Made by a program: the position numbers and the translations under genes. A stretch of DNA of 8,029 nucleotides from Methylococcaceae bacterium UBA659. GTDB taxonomy: Bacteria > Pseudomonadota > Gammaproteobacteria > Methylococcales > Methylomonadaceae. The notes below the pieces were generated by a model. The model saw nothing but the letters and a program-made list of their open reading frames with translations, ran no database searches and was not told where the DNA came from. How positions within the stretch are numbered: the stretch's first letter is position 1; the number at the start of each line of letters is the position of its first letter. Below, piece by piece: positions 1-6,315 of this stretch. Location of the stretch: assembly GCA_002299495.1 (NCBI GenBank), contig DBNZ01000108.1, positions 2,016-10,044 of the forward strand, given 5' to 3'.

Positions 1-5
1 TAGAC

Positions 6-35
6 TGGATAAATAGGGTTGCCGTGGGGCATAAT
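6..35 (+). promoter_or_regulatory. possible sigma70-type promoter for the GTPase pair
   Basis: A TGGATA box (6-11, 4 of 6 consensus matches) lies 18 bases before CATAAT (30-35, 5 of 6). Transcription would start near 42, leaving a leader of about 29 bases before the ATG at 71. The match is only moderate and short AT-rich matches arise by chance. The rest of bases 1-70 shows no recognisable gene. A short open frame ending in TAA at 48-50 could be the tail of an upstream gene but cannot be identified. Confidence 0.22.
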
Positions 36-70
36 GACACGCCTTCTTAATCAAATGATCTCAAAACGTT

Positions 71-1234
71 ATGGATTGGACTTGGAAAAACCTTGGCGAA
101 GCGCTGTTTAATCCAAAAGCAAACGGTGTCGAAAGTAAGATCAACGAAGTTAAACAAAGGCTTCCAACGCCGGTTTTTTGGTTGTTGGGCAAGACCCAAT
201 CCGGCAAGACGTCCCTAATCCGTGCCCTGACCGGCAACGATGCGGCAGAAATTGGCAATGGCTTCCAACCCTGCACCCGCCATTCAAATTTTTATGATTT
301 TCCGTCGGCCAGCCATCCGATGATCCGTTTCCTGGATACCCGGGGCCTCGGTGAAAGTGTTTATGATCCTTCTGAAGACATGGCCTGGTGCGACCGTCAG
401 GCGCATTTGCTCATCGTGGTAATGCGGGTGCTGGACATGAACCAAGCACCCGTGGTAGAGGCCGTGAAAGCCATCCATGCCAAACATCCAAAATGGCCCG
501 TCATTGTGGTGCAAACCGCCTTGCATGAAGCTTATCCGGACGCCGTCGGCCCTATCCTCCCCTACCCTTACCGGCAAACCCCGCTCCCACCGCAAGTCCC
601 CCATGCCTTAACGCAAGCCTTGCTGCATCAACGCGATTGGTTTAAAGACATGCCCGTACCATTCGTCCCGGTCGATTTCACGTTGCCGGAAGATGGCTTC
701 CAACCCGTAAATTATGGCCTGGAAGAGCTTTGGGACAGTATCGAAACTGCGTTGCCGAAAACCATAATCGGCTTGTTGCGCGGCAGTGGCCAGCATCAGG
801 ATTTATTGGATTTTCATGCCCAGAAGGCGCATCCGCATTTAATTGGTTATGCGCTGGTGAATGTCGGCATGGGCGCCATACCGATTGCCGGACTGCCGCT
901 GGTGATCGCCGTACAGGCCAAACTTTTCCATAGCATCGTCTCGATTTATGGTTTGGCGCTGACCCGCAGATTGTACGGCGAATTCTCGGCGCTACTAGGC
1001 GGCAGTATCGGCATGGGCTTGTTAGGGCGGGAATTGTTGAAGCTAGTCCCGGTTTATGGTTGGGCCGTGTCCGGTGTCTATTCAGGTGCCGTCACTTACG
1101 CATTAGGGCGGGCGTTTTGCCTGTACCTAAACGGTGTAAAACGCGGTGCTTTACCCAGTCATGAGGGCTTAACGCAAGCCTATGAACAAGCCTTTGCCGA
1201 CGCCCGGAAATGGCTAAAAAGCCGGGGGGATTGA
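71..1234 (+). CDS. GTPase with N-terminal G domain and hydrophobic, DUF697-like C-terminal half
   Basis: A 387-aa P-loop GTPase of the Era/YfjP-like (TRAFAC) kind, probably membrane-associated. Seen: the Walker A/G1 motif is GKTQSGKT at residues 40-47, a G2-type Thr is at 69, and G3 is DTRG at 89-92. The usual G4 (N/T-K-x-D) is absent; at the equivalent place (148-152) the protein reads QTALH, so base selection may be relaxed. Residues 258-350 are rich in Gly, Ala and Leu and form three or four hydrophobic stretches, resembling the DUF697/YcjF type of C-terminal membrane domain. The start at 71 is the first ATG after an in-frame TGA at 56-58. No clear Shine-Dalgarno site precedes it. Its TGA overlaps the ATG of the next GTPase (TGATG), which implies coupled translation. 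Substrate and process are unknown; membrane or cell-envelope remodelling is only a guess from the architecture. The GTPase call is firm; the membrane domain assignment is by resemblance. Confidence 0.85.
   Translation: MDWTWKNLGEALFNPKANGVESKINEVKQRLPTPVFWLLGKTQSGKTSLIRALTGNDAAEIGNGFQPCTRHSNFYDFPSASHPMIRFLDTRGLGESVYDPSEDMAWCDRQAHLLIVVMRVLDMNQAPVVEAVKAIHAKHPKWPVIVVQTALHEAYPDAVGPILPYPYRQTPLPPQVPHALTQALLHQRDWFKDMPVPFVPVDFTLPEDGFQPVNYGLEELWDSIETALPKTIIGLLRGSGQHQDLLDFHAQKAHPHLIGYALVNVGMGAIPIAGLPLVIAVQAKLFHSIVSIYGLALTRRLYGEFSALLGGSIGMGLLGRELLKLVPVYGWAVSGVYSGAVTYALGRAFCLYLNGVKRGALPSHEGLTQAYEQAFADARKWLKSRGD
1224..1230 (+). promoter_or_regulatory. G-rich ribosome binding site that sets the start of the second GTPase
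   Basis: GGGGGGA lies inside the 3' end of the first GTPase gene. It is 3 bases before the ATG at 1234 and 6 bases before the ATG at 1237. It lies downstream of another in-frame ATG at 1210, so it argues against that longer start. Confidence 0.5.
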
Positions 1235-2754
1235 TGATGCGGTTCACCCGTTTGACGTGGGTAATCGCCATTATCCTATTGCTGCCTTGGCTGGCTTTAA
1301 TCGGACTTGGCGGCTATTGGTTGTGGCTGCAAGATTGGCTTTATTATGGCTCTGGCATTTTGTTGGCCAGCATCGCGTTGGCTTATGCGCTGGGGCAACT
1401 GCATCGCCGGCATAACCGGCCTTTGTTTATTACAGCCGTCCATATCGAAGCCAATCCAAACTGGACGGCGCGAGAACTACAAGCCCAGCAAAGCGTGGCC
1501 GCTTTATCGAGACAATGGCAACAAGACACGAAGGTCCTGACCGACACCCGCAGGTTGATGACGTTGTCGAACCAGGTCATCGCCGAGGTCGCCAAGCATT
1601 ACCATGCCGAATCAGACTACCCCATTTTGGAATTCCCGTTGCCTTATCTGCTTAAGCTGGTGGTATTGGTGTGCGAGGATATCCAACATGAGGTGCTGGA
1701 TAAAATTCCCGGCAGCCACGCTATCAGAGTGGCTGATTTGATCAGGGCAAAGCAAGCCGTTGATGCGGTCGGCAAAGCCAAATCTTGGCTTTCCGTCGGC
1801 AATTGGCTGTTCAACTGGCCCGGCGCAGCCTTAGGGAAAGCCCAAGGGTTGTTGTTCAACCAAGGTTTGACGCGGGTCATTAAGGAAATCAACCAACGCC
1901 TGATCCATACCTACATCGACAGGCTCGGCTATTACGCCATCCAGTTGTACAGTGGACAAATCACGTTAGACGATTGGATCGCAACTGAAAAAGTCACGGG
2001 TTACTCGCAAGCGGACACCGCAGAATCGGCATCCAGCGATACCCAAGAACCGTTGCGGATATTGCTATTAGGCCAAGTCAGCAGCGGCAAGTCCAGTTTG
2101 GTCAACGCATTGTTCGGCGAGATCAAAAGCGCGGAGAGTTGGTTGCCGACCACCGCCAAAATCACCCCGTATGTGCTGGACCGCGACGGTCTCAAGCAGG
2201 CCATTATTTTGGACAGCGCCGGTTACGGCGGTTTAGAACACCCAGACGCAGCCGCTGCCATCAAAAAAGAATGGGCGAAAACCGATGTCGTGTTGCTGGT
2301 CTTAAAAGCCAACCAAGCCGCCCGGGAAGCGGATAGGCGGCAATTGCAGGCTATTTACGCTTATTTCCAAAACGAGTGCCGCAACCAAGCCTTGCCGGTC
2401 ATCATCGCCGTAGTGACCCATATCGACCAGTTACGCCCTATCCGGGAATGGCAGCCGCCGTACAACATCCAACATCCAGACCACGCCAAGGCGCAAAACA
2501 TCCGCCATGCCTGTGACGCCATCGCCGCCGATTTGAACTTGCCGATCAGCCATATTGTCCCGGTCTGCCTGGCATCCGGCAAACCCGTCTACAATATTGA
2601 TGATGGCCTGCTGCCGGTTATCCACGAACACCTTAGCGCCGCGCAACGGGTGCGTTATTTGCGTTGCCTGCGCCAACAACAAGCCGAAAGTTATTGGCGG
2701 CAATGGCGCAAGCAAATGGGCCAGTTAGGCCAGGTGATTCTGGATAGGGCGTAA
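1234..2754 (+). CDS. membrane-anchored GTPase with two N-terminal TM helices and a C-terminal G domain
   Basis: A 506-aa protein. Residues 8-31 and about 36-54 are two strongly hydrophobic helices. They are followed by a mostly helical region (about 75-250) with many Leu/Ala/Gln/Lys stretches, and then a complete G domain. Seen: G1 is GQVSSGKS (280-287), G2 Thr residues are 306-307, G3 is DSAG (327-330) and G4 is THID (395-398). A basic, Arg/Gln-rich tail (471-506) closes the protein. Known families with this layout include dynamin-like and YfjP/EngA-like GTPases. No dynamin signature is certain here, so I call only a GTPase. The start could be ATG 1234 (TGATG overlap with the upstream stop) or ATG 1237 (better spaced from the G-rich site); an in-frame ATG at 1210 would add 8 residues. 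It is coupled to the upstream GTPase, so the two products probably act together at the inner membrane. That partnership is inferred. Confidence 0.85.
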   Translation: MMRFTRLTWVIAIILLLPWLALIGLGGYWLWLQDWLYYGSGILLASIALAYALGQLHRRHNRPLFITAVHIEANPNWTARELQAQQSVAALSRQWQQDTKVLTDTRRLMTLSNQVIAEVAKHYHAESDYPILEFPLPYLLKLVVLVCEDIQHEVLDKIPGSHAIRVADLIRAKQAVDAVGKAKSWLSVGNWLFNWPGAALGKAQGLLFNQGLTRVIKEINQRLIHTYIDRLGYYAIQLYSGQITLDDWIATEKVTGYSQADTAESASSDTQEPLRILLLGQVSSGKSSLVNALFGEIKSAESWLPTTAKITPYVLDRDGLKQAIILDSAGYGGLEHPDAAAAIKKEWAKTDVVLLVLKANQAAREADRRQLQAIYAYFQNECRNQALPVIIAVVTHIDQLRPIREWQPPYNIQHPDHAKAQNIRHACDAIAADLNLPISHIVPVCLASGKPVYNIDDGLLPVIHEHLSAAQRVRYLRCLRQQQAESYWRQWRKQMGQLGQVILDRA

Positions 2755-2762
2755 AGCCGCAC

Positions 2763-2806
2763 TAAGAACGTGTTTCAAACCTGTCACTAGCGGTTCGCGT
2801 GCCACG
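2763..2806. repeat. dispersed repeat, copy A (half element)
   Basis: These 44 bases align without gaps to 6715-6758, with 34 identities. The conserved blocks are TAAGAAC, TGTTT, GTCACT and GCGGTTCG. In the second copy this block is the left arm of a full inverted-repeat element. Here no matching right arm follows, so copy A looks truncated. It starts 8 bases after the stop of the second GTPase. It may be the surviving left end of the transposase remnant that follows, but this cannot be shown from one window. Confidence 0.6.
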
Positions 2807-2897
2807 ATTTGCGTCCTATAGCAGTTACGCATGGACAGAAAAGTCATAACCTTAGCTTTTAAAATACCCAAACCAGCCGCCACCGGAAGGCCCGTTT

Positions 2898-3178
2898 ATG
2901 ATCAGGACAATCACCCGCCCCAGCGCCGCCCGTTGCGCCTTGCCAATGCACATCAGCTGCTTGTTGGGCGAACCCAGCCACGACCGTTGCCGCCGTCTGG
3001 CAGGCGTGCTGGACCAGCCGTACAGCCAATACCTAGCCTGCGTCGGTGTGTCTGGTCGGGCAAGCACAAACGTTCCGTGAAGGGCATCTACCTCGGGGTT
3101 ATTGCGGGCTTCATCGGTAGCCTGATGCCTACCATGAGCCACTTGAACCCAGATTTTAAGGATATTGTCAATGCGTAA
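2898..3178 (+). pseudogene. decayed DDE transposase remnant (IS4/IS701-like), deleted and frameshifted
   Basis: Two pieces in different frames recall one transposase family. The first runs in one frame to about 3050: after MHISCLLGEPSHDRCRRLA (to 3002) comes GVLDQPYSQYLACVGV (3003-3050). The second piece starts at TGG 3053, in the frame shifted by two bases, and reads WSGKHKRSVKGIYL. From memory, transposases of this kind have an N-terminal 'FLL-EP---C-RLA' segment, then some 40-50 residues, then 'VLDKPYS---LVGY-WSGKHHR-VKGI'. So there appears to be an internal deletion at 3002/3003 and a frameshift at 3051-3052. The second frame stays open to TAA 3176-3178, but its last part is not recognisable. 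No catalytic DDE core is left. The family name is tentative; that it is a broken transposase is fairly well supported. Confidence 0.6.
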
Positions 3179-3195
3179 TTTCTAATTGTTATGAT
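3165..3195 (+). promoter_or_regulatory. possible sigma70-type promoter upstream of rlmI
   Basis: TTGTCA (3165-3170, 5 of 6) and TATGAT (3190-3195, 5 of 6) are separated by 19 bases, slightly long. The -35 box lies inside the tail of the transposase remnant. A second, weaker choice is TTAACC (3242-3247) with TATGAT (3263-3268), spacer 15, much closer to the gene. Confidence 0.3.
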
Positions 3196-3292
3196 TTCGT
3201 CCATGATGCGAAAGCATCCGTTTCACGGTTTGGCGAAGCTGTTAACCCTGTCCATAACTGCCTATGATCACCTTCAACACCAATAACTTAAG

Positions 3293-4489
3293 ATGGCTCA
3301 TCCGATTTTATATCTAAAAAAACATGAAGACTTGCGCTTACGAAAAGGACACTTATGGGTCTTTAGCAATGAGATAGATAACCTGCGTTCACCTTTAGCC
3401 CAGTTCCTACCCGGGGATTTGGTGCAAGTGCAAAGCGTGGACGGTAAAGTATTAGGCACCGCCTATATCAACCCGCAGACTTTAGTCTGCGCCAGGTTGT
3501 TGTCGCGTAAAGGCAACCTAAAATGCGGAGCCAACTTTTTCAAAGAGCGTTTGGCCACTGCCTGCAATTTTCGCGAAAAACTGTTTGACCAGCCTTATTA
3601 CCGGCTGGTATCGGGCGAGGGCGATGGCTTGCCGGGATTGGTCATTGACCGTTTTGGCGCTATCTTTTCCGTGCAAATCACCACGCTGGGTATGGAGCTG
3701 CGTAAACAAAGCTTATTGGATGCGCTGATTGAATTGTTCGCCCCTGCAGCCATCGTCCTAAAAAACGACAACCCGCAACGGGAATTGGAAGGTCTCGGGC
3801 TGGAACCCGAAATGGCTTACGGAAAATTACCCGGACAGCTTGTGATTGAAGAAAACCACACCCGTTTCAAGCTGGACATCTTGGCCGGACAAAAAACCGG
3901 TTGGTTTTATGACCATCGTAATAGCCGTGCTTTCGCCGCAAGCCTGGCAAAGAACCAGCGGGTTTTGGATTTGTTTTGTTATACCGGGGCGTGGTCATTG
4001 CCGGCCGCATTGGCGGGGGCGGAAAACGTGACCGGCGTGGACGCCTCTGAAAACGCGATAAACCTAGCCAGGGAAAACGCCGAATTAAACAACATCGACC
4101 ACAAAACCCGTTTTATCCATAGCGACGTCTTTGATTTTTTGAAACAAACCCGGCTAAACAATGAGGAATTTGACCTGATCATCCTAGACCCGCCGGCATT
4201 GATCAAGCGCAAAAAAGATTTCAAACAAGGGTACGAAGCTTATCGGCGATTAAACCATTTAGCCTTGCAGGTTCTGGCAAAAAATGGCATCTTGGTATCG
4301 GCGTCGTGTTCATCCCACCTGAGCCGAGACAATTTACACGAACTCTTGCGTTCATCGGCCCGGCATATAGACCGGCACTTGACTTTTTTTGCCAGCGGCG
4401 GACAAGGGCCAGACCACCCCATAGACCCCGCCATCCCTGAAACAGACTACTTGAAAACGTATTTTTGTAGGGTCTCGCCCAGTTTGTGA
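3293..4489 (+). CDS. rlmI: 23S rRNA (cytosine-C5) methyltransferase RlmI
   Basis: A SAM-dependent methyltransferase of the RlmI family, which makes m5C1962 (E. coli numbering) in 23S rRNA. Its 398 aa match the usual length of about 396. Seen: an N-terminal PUA-like RNA-binding domain (about 2-75), a middle domain (about 90-185) and a C-terminal Rossmann methyltransferase domain. SAM-binding motif I is DLFCYTGAW (226-234), the acidic residue at the end of strand 2 is D250, DPPA is at 299-302, and the catalytic Cys is in SASCS (C339). The start is the first ATG after an in-frame TAA at 3284-3286. No convincing Shine-Dalgarno site precedes it, so initiation may be weak or leader-dependent. It heads a run with two small genes. 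The stop TGA (4487-4489) overlaps a GTG and lies 12 bases before an ATG, the two possible starts of the next gene. Confidence 0.95.
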   Translation: MAHPILYLKKHEDLRLRKGHLWVFSNEIDNLRSPLAQFLPGDLVQVQSVDGKVLGTAYINPQTLVCARLLSRKGNLKCGANFFKERLATACNFREKLFDQPYYRLVSGEGDGLPGLVIDRFGAIFSVQITTLGMELRKQSLLDALIELFAPAAIVLKNDNPQRELEGLGLEPEMAYGKLPGQLVIEENHTRFKLDILAGQKTGWFYDHRNSRAFAASLAKNQRVLDLFCYTGAWSLPAALAGAENVTGVDASENAINLARENAELNNIDHKTRFIHSDVFDFLKQTRLNNEEFDLIILDPPALIKRKKDFKQGYEAYRRLNHLALQVLAKNGILVSASCSSHLSRDNLHELLRSSARHIDRHLTFFASGGQGPDHPIDPAIPETDYLKTYFCRVSPSL

Positions 4490-4500
4490 CCTTAACGCTT

Positions 4501-4701
4501 ATGGCCGAAACTCCCGCAACAAACCTAAATGTCTGCGCCTTATGTGGCCTTCCCGTCAAGCTAGACGCCTTCACCCTAAGCGCCCATAAAGGCCGGAAAA
4601 AGTTTTGTTGCGCCGGTTGCCTAAGCATTTACCAGCTTATCAACGATCCAGCAGAATCTATCCCATCCCCCCAATCCATCCCGGAGGAAAAACCACCATG
4701 A
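4501..4701 (+). CDS. small free-standing Cys-rich metal-binding domain protein (CcoI/FixI N-terminal domain type)
   Basis: A 66-aa protein. It has CALC at residues 12-15 and FCCAGC at 35-40, followed by a short aliphatic helix (LSIYQLIND) and a Pro-rich tail. The order CxxCGLP ... FCCxGCxxxYQLI is the hallmark of the Cys-rich domain (Pfam ATPase-cat_bd type) found at the N terminus of CcoI/FixI-like copper P-type ATPases. Those pumps deliver copper for cbb3 oxidase. Here the domain stands alone, with no HMA or ATPase part and no signal peptide, so it should be cytoplasmic. An upstream GTG at 4486 (GTGA overlap with the rlmI stop) would give 71 aa; neither start has a good ribosome binding site. 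Its TGA overlaps the next ATG. Metal binding (Cu or Zn) is inferred from the cysteines; partner and role are unknown. It could be a copper carrier or an assembly factor. Confidence 0.8.
   Translation: MAETPATNLNVCALCGLPVKLDAFTLSAHKGRKKFCCAGCLSIYQLINDPAESIPSPQSIPEEKPP
4683..4687 (+). promoter_or_regulatory. strong Shine-Dalgarno site deciding the start of the 175-aa membrane protein
   Basis: GGAGG lies 10 bases before ATG 4698. It is the only strong ribosome binding site in the three-gene run. It rules out a longer in-frame start at 4605, which would lie wholly within the metal-binding domain gene. Confidence 0.7.
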
Positions 4702-5225
4702 AAGCCTGTGAAACCTGCTCCAACCGCGTACAAATCGGAAAAAACCACGAACAAAGACCGGCATGGCAAAGGGCGGTAGGCATGGTGTTAGTCTATTTGC
4801 CGCTGCTTACCCTGCCGTTCGTCTACCTCAGCGCCTACCTGACTTATTACCACTTACGTTTTGTCGGCGCCGAAAACCTAAAAACCTACCAGGATTTCCT
4901 ACCCGACCGTACCAGCCACCGCTACACCTACGAAACCCAAATCACCATGACCCCGACTTTTTATGGCGCCCTGTCCAAATACCGGTGGTTTTGGATTGCC
5001 AATTGCACCTGGTATTGCCCGTATAGCGTCGCTTTGTTTGAATGGCATGCCTATATGGTGAAAGTGGTGGAAAACTGGTGGTGCCCGTTCGCCCACGATA
5101 AAAAAGAAACCTACCGCAATGCCACCATCGACAAGTCATTCTGGCATATCTACCCGATTGACAACGTCAAGCTGACTGAAGAAGACCGCAACAACCCGAT
5201 TTGGAACGACCCGGACCAACAATAG
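4698..5225 (+). CDS. conserved-looking single-pass membrane protein, aromatic- and Cys-rich, function unknown
   Basis: A 175-aa protein I do not recognise. Seen: CETC at residues 4-7 and a basic segment up to R25. One clear transmembrane helix spans about 27-50. The remaining 125 residues form a soluble-looking domain rich in Trp, Tyr and Phe (WFWIANCTWYCPY at 97-109, ENWWCPF at 125-131). Cysteines are at 4, 7, 103, 107 and 129. The charge pattern suggests the N terminus, with its CxxC, is in the cytoplasm and the aromatic domain is in the periplasm. The start is set by GGAGG 10 bases upstream and by the ATGA overlap with the metal-binding domain gene. The overlap suggests the two are made together and may act on the same metal or redox partner. 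C103, C107 and C129 could be metal ligands or form a disulfide. It is not PmoD-like or a known cupredoxin as far as I can tell. Function is unassigned; that it is a real gene is well supported. Confidence 0.8.
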   Translation: MKACETCSNRVQIGKNHEQRPAWQRAVGMVLVYLPLLTLPFVYLSAYLTYYHLRFVGAENLKTYQDFLPDRTSHRYTYETQITMTPTFYGALSKYRWFWIANCTWYCPYSVALFEWHAYMVKVVENWWCPFAHDKKETYRNATIDKSFWHIYPIDNVKLTEEDRNNPIWNDPDQQ

Positions 5226-5267
5226 GCAAGTGGCTTTCTTGCAAGCCTTGGCAATATCTTGAACCGT

Positions 5268-5296
5268 ACAGGTTGGCTATGACAGAAACCTGTTTT
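5268..5296 (+). terminator. weak terminator-like hairpin after the rlmI run
   Basis: ACAGGTT (5268-5274) pairs perfectly with AACCTGT (5287-5293) across a 12-base loop, followed by TTT. The stem is short and only half GC, and the T tract is brief. It overlaps the -35 box of the possible dusB promoter, so it could be an operator instead. Confidence 0.35.
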
Positions 5297-5306
5297 GGGT
5301 TAAGAT
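5279..5306 (+). promoter_or_regulatory. possible promoter of the dusB-fis operon
   Basis: ATGACA (5279-5284, 5 of 6) and TAAGAT (5301-5306, 4 of 6) are 16 bases apart, giving a leader of roughly 27 bases before dusB. The following run of C (5309-5314) lies around the expected start point. In E. coli the fis promoter lies upstream of dusB and starts with C-rich, growth-rate-sensitive initiation, which fits, but the match here is modest. Confidence 0.35.
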
Positions 5307-5339
5307 AGCCCCCCTTTCCCAGAAACCATCGCCTTCGTC

Positions 5340-6308
5340 ATGCAAATTGGCCATTATCACTTGTCCAACCCGCTGATTCTTGCCCCTATGGCCGGGATTA
5401 CCGACTTGCCTTTTCGACGGCTGTGCAAACAATTTGGCGCAAGCCTTAGTGTTTCGGAAATGGTCACTTCCAACCCGGCCCTACGCGGCCACCGGCGCAC
5501 CTTGTTAAAATCCAAGGTCAACGGTGAACCAGGCCTTTGCTCGGTACAAATCCTAGGCACAGAACCCAAGCAAATGGCCGATGCCGCCCGCTTTAACGCC
5601 AGCCAAGGCGCCGACATCATCGATATCAACATGGGCTGCCCGGCGAAAAAAGTCTGCTCGGTAGCGGCAGGTTCCGCTTTGTTAAAGCACGAAGGCTTGG
5701 TCAAGCAAATCCTGGAGACCGTAGTCAAGGCCGTCCCTGTTCCCGTCACCTTGAAAATCCGCACCGGCTGGGATCAGGAAAACCGCAATGCCGTCGCCAT
5801 TGCCCGAATCGCCGAACAAGCGGGCATAGCCGCGTTAACGGTTCACGGCAGGACACGAGCCTGCAAATTTAATGGCGAGGCCGAATATGACACCATTAGG
5901 CAGGTCAAGGAAAACGTTAGACTCCCGGTTATCGCCAATGGCGACATTGACCGCCCCGAAAAAGCCCGGTCGGTATTGGCTGTTACCGGCGCCGATGCCG
6001 TAATGATAGGCCGCGCCGCCCAAGGCAATCCCTGGCTATTCCAGCAAACCGGTCATTTCCTATGCACGGGCAAGATACCCGAACCCCCGCACCACAAGGC
6101 TATTCATGCGGTTTTAGCCGCCCATCTGGAGGATTTGTACCGTTTTTATGGCGATATCCTGGGTGTTAGAATAGCCCGCAAACACATCGCTTGGTATTGC
6201 CGACAAGTGACCGGTTTGCCCGGCCATATCCTAGTGGCCATCAATCAAGTCCACCTACCCAAAGAGCAAATGGCATTGATTGATGCGGCATTCAACTACA
6301 ACGACTGA
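5340..6308 (+). CDS. dusB: tRNA-dihydrouridine synthase DusB
   Basis: An FMN-dependent enzyme that reduces uridine to dihydrouridine in the tRNA D-loop (U17 in E. coli) using NADPH. Its 322 aa match the family length. Seen: a TIM-barrel with FMN-binding APMAGITD (15-22), the catalytic Cys in NMGCPAKKV (C100), KIRTGW (139-144), VHGR (168-171), ANGDI (199-203) and the phosphate-binding IGRAAQGNPW (223-232). A helical C-terminal domain (about 250-322) binds tRNA in this family. The pattern NMGCP plus neighbouring fis supports DusB over DusA or DusC. The start ATG has no clear Shine-Dalgarno site. The stop at 6306-6308 lies 7 bases before the fis ATG, so the two genes are almost surely cotranscribed. 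Confidence 0.96.
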   Translation: MQIGHYHLSNPLILAPMAGITDLPFRRLCKQFGASLSVSEMVTSNPALRGHRRTLLKSKVNGEPGLCSVQILGTEPKQMADAARFNASQGADIIDINMGCPAKKVCSVAAGSALLKHEGLVKQILETVVKAVPVPVTLKIRTGWDQENRNAVAIARIAEQAGIAALTVHGRTRACKFNGEAEYDTIRQVKENVRLPVIANGDIDRPEKARSVLAVTGADAVMIGRAAQGNPWLFQQTGHFLCTGKIPEPPHHKAIHAVLAAHLEDLYRFYGDILGVRIARKHIAWYCRQVTGLPGHILVAINQVHLPKEQMALIDAAFNYND

Positions 6309-6315
6309 ACGGATT

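Noticed and set aside
259..710. Exact 14-base repeat ATGGCTTCCAACCC within the first GTPase gene
   Set aside because: Both copies encode a similar Gly-Phe-Gln-Pro turn in the same gene; chance with shared codon use explains it.
1210..1233. Longer start of the second GTPase at ATG 1210
   Set aside because: The G-rich ribosome binding site lies after it, and the ATG at 1234 or 1237 fits both the spacing and the stop/start overlap.
2852..3142. 96-codon minus-strand open frame
   Set aside because: It lies opposite the transposase fossil and has a low-complexity Gly/Ser/Arg composition with no recognisable motif.
2831..3178. 115-codon plus-strand open frame as a genuine protein gene
   Set aside because: Only the part after 3053 resembles a known protein (transposase WSGKHKR...). 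Its upstream half is in the wrong frame for the transposase and is Pro/Arg-rich, so it is read as part of the fossil.
4221..4628. 135-codon minus-strand open frame spanning the rlmI end
   Set aside because: It is antisense to the conserved methyltransferase C terminus and the Cys-domain gene; no family resemblance.
5357..5764. 135-codon minus-strand open frame inside dusB
   Set aside because: It is fully antisense to the catalytic barrel of dusB, whose own frame is clearly conserved.
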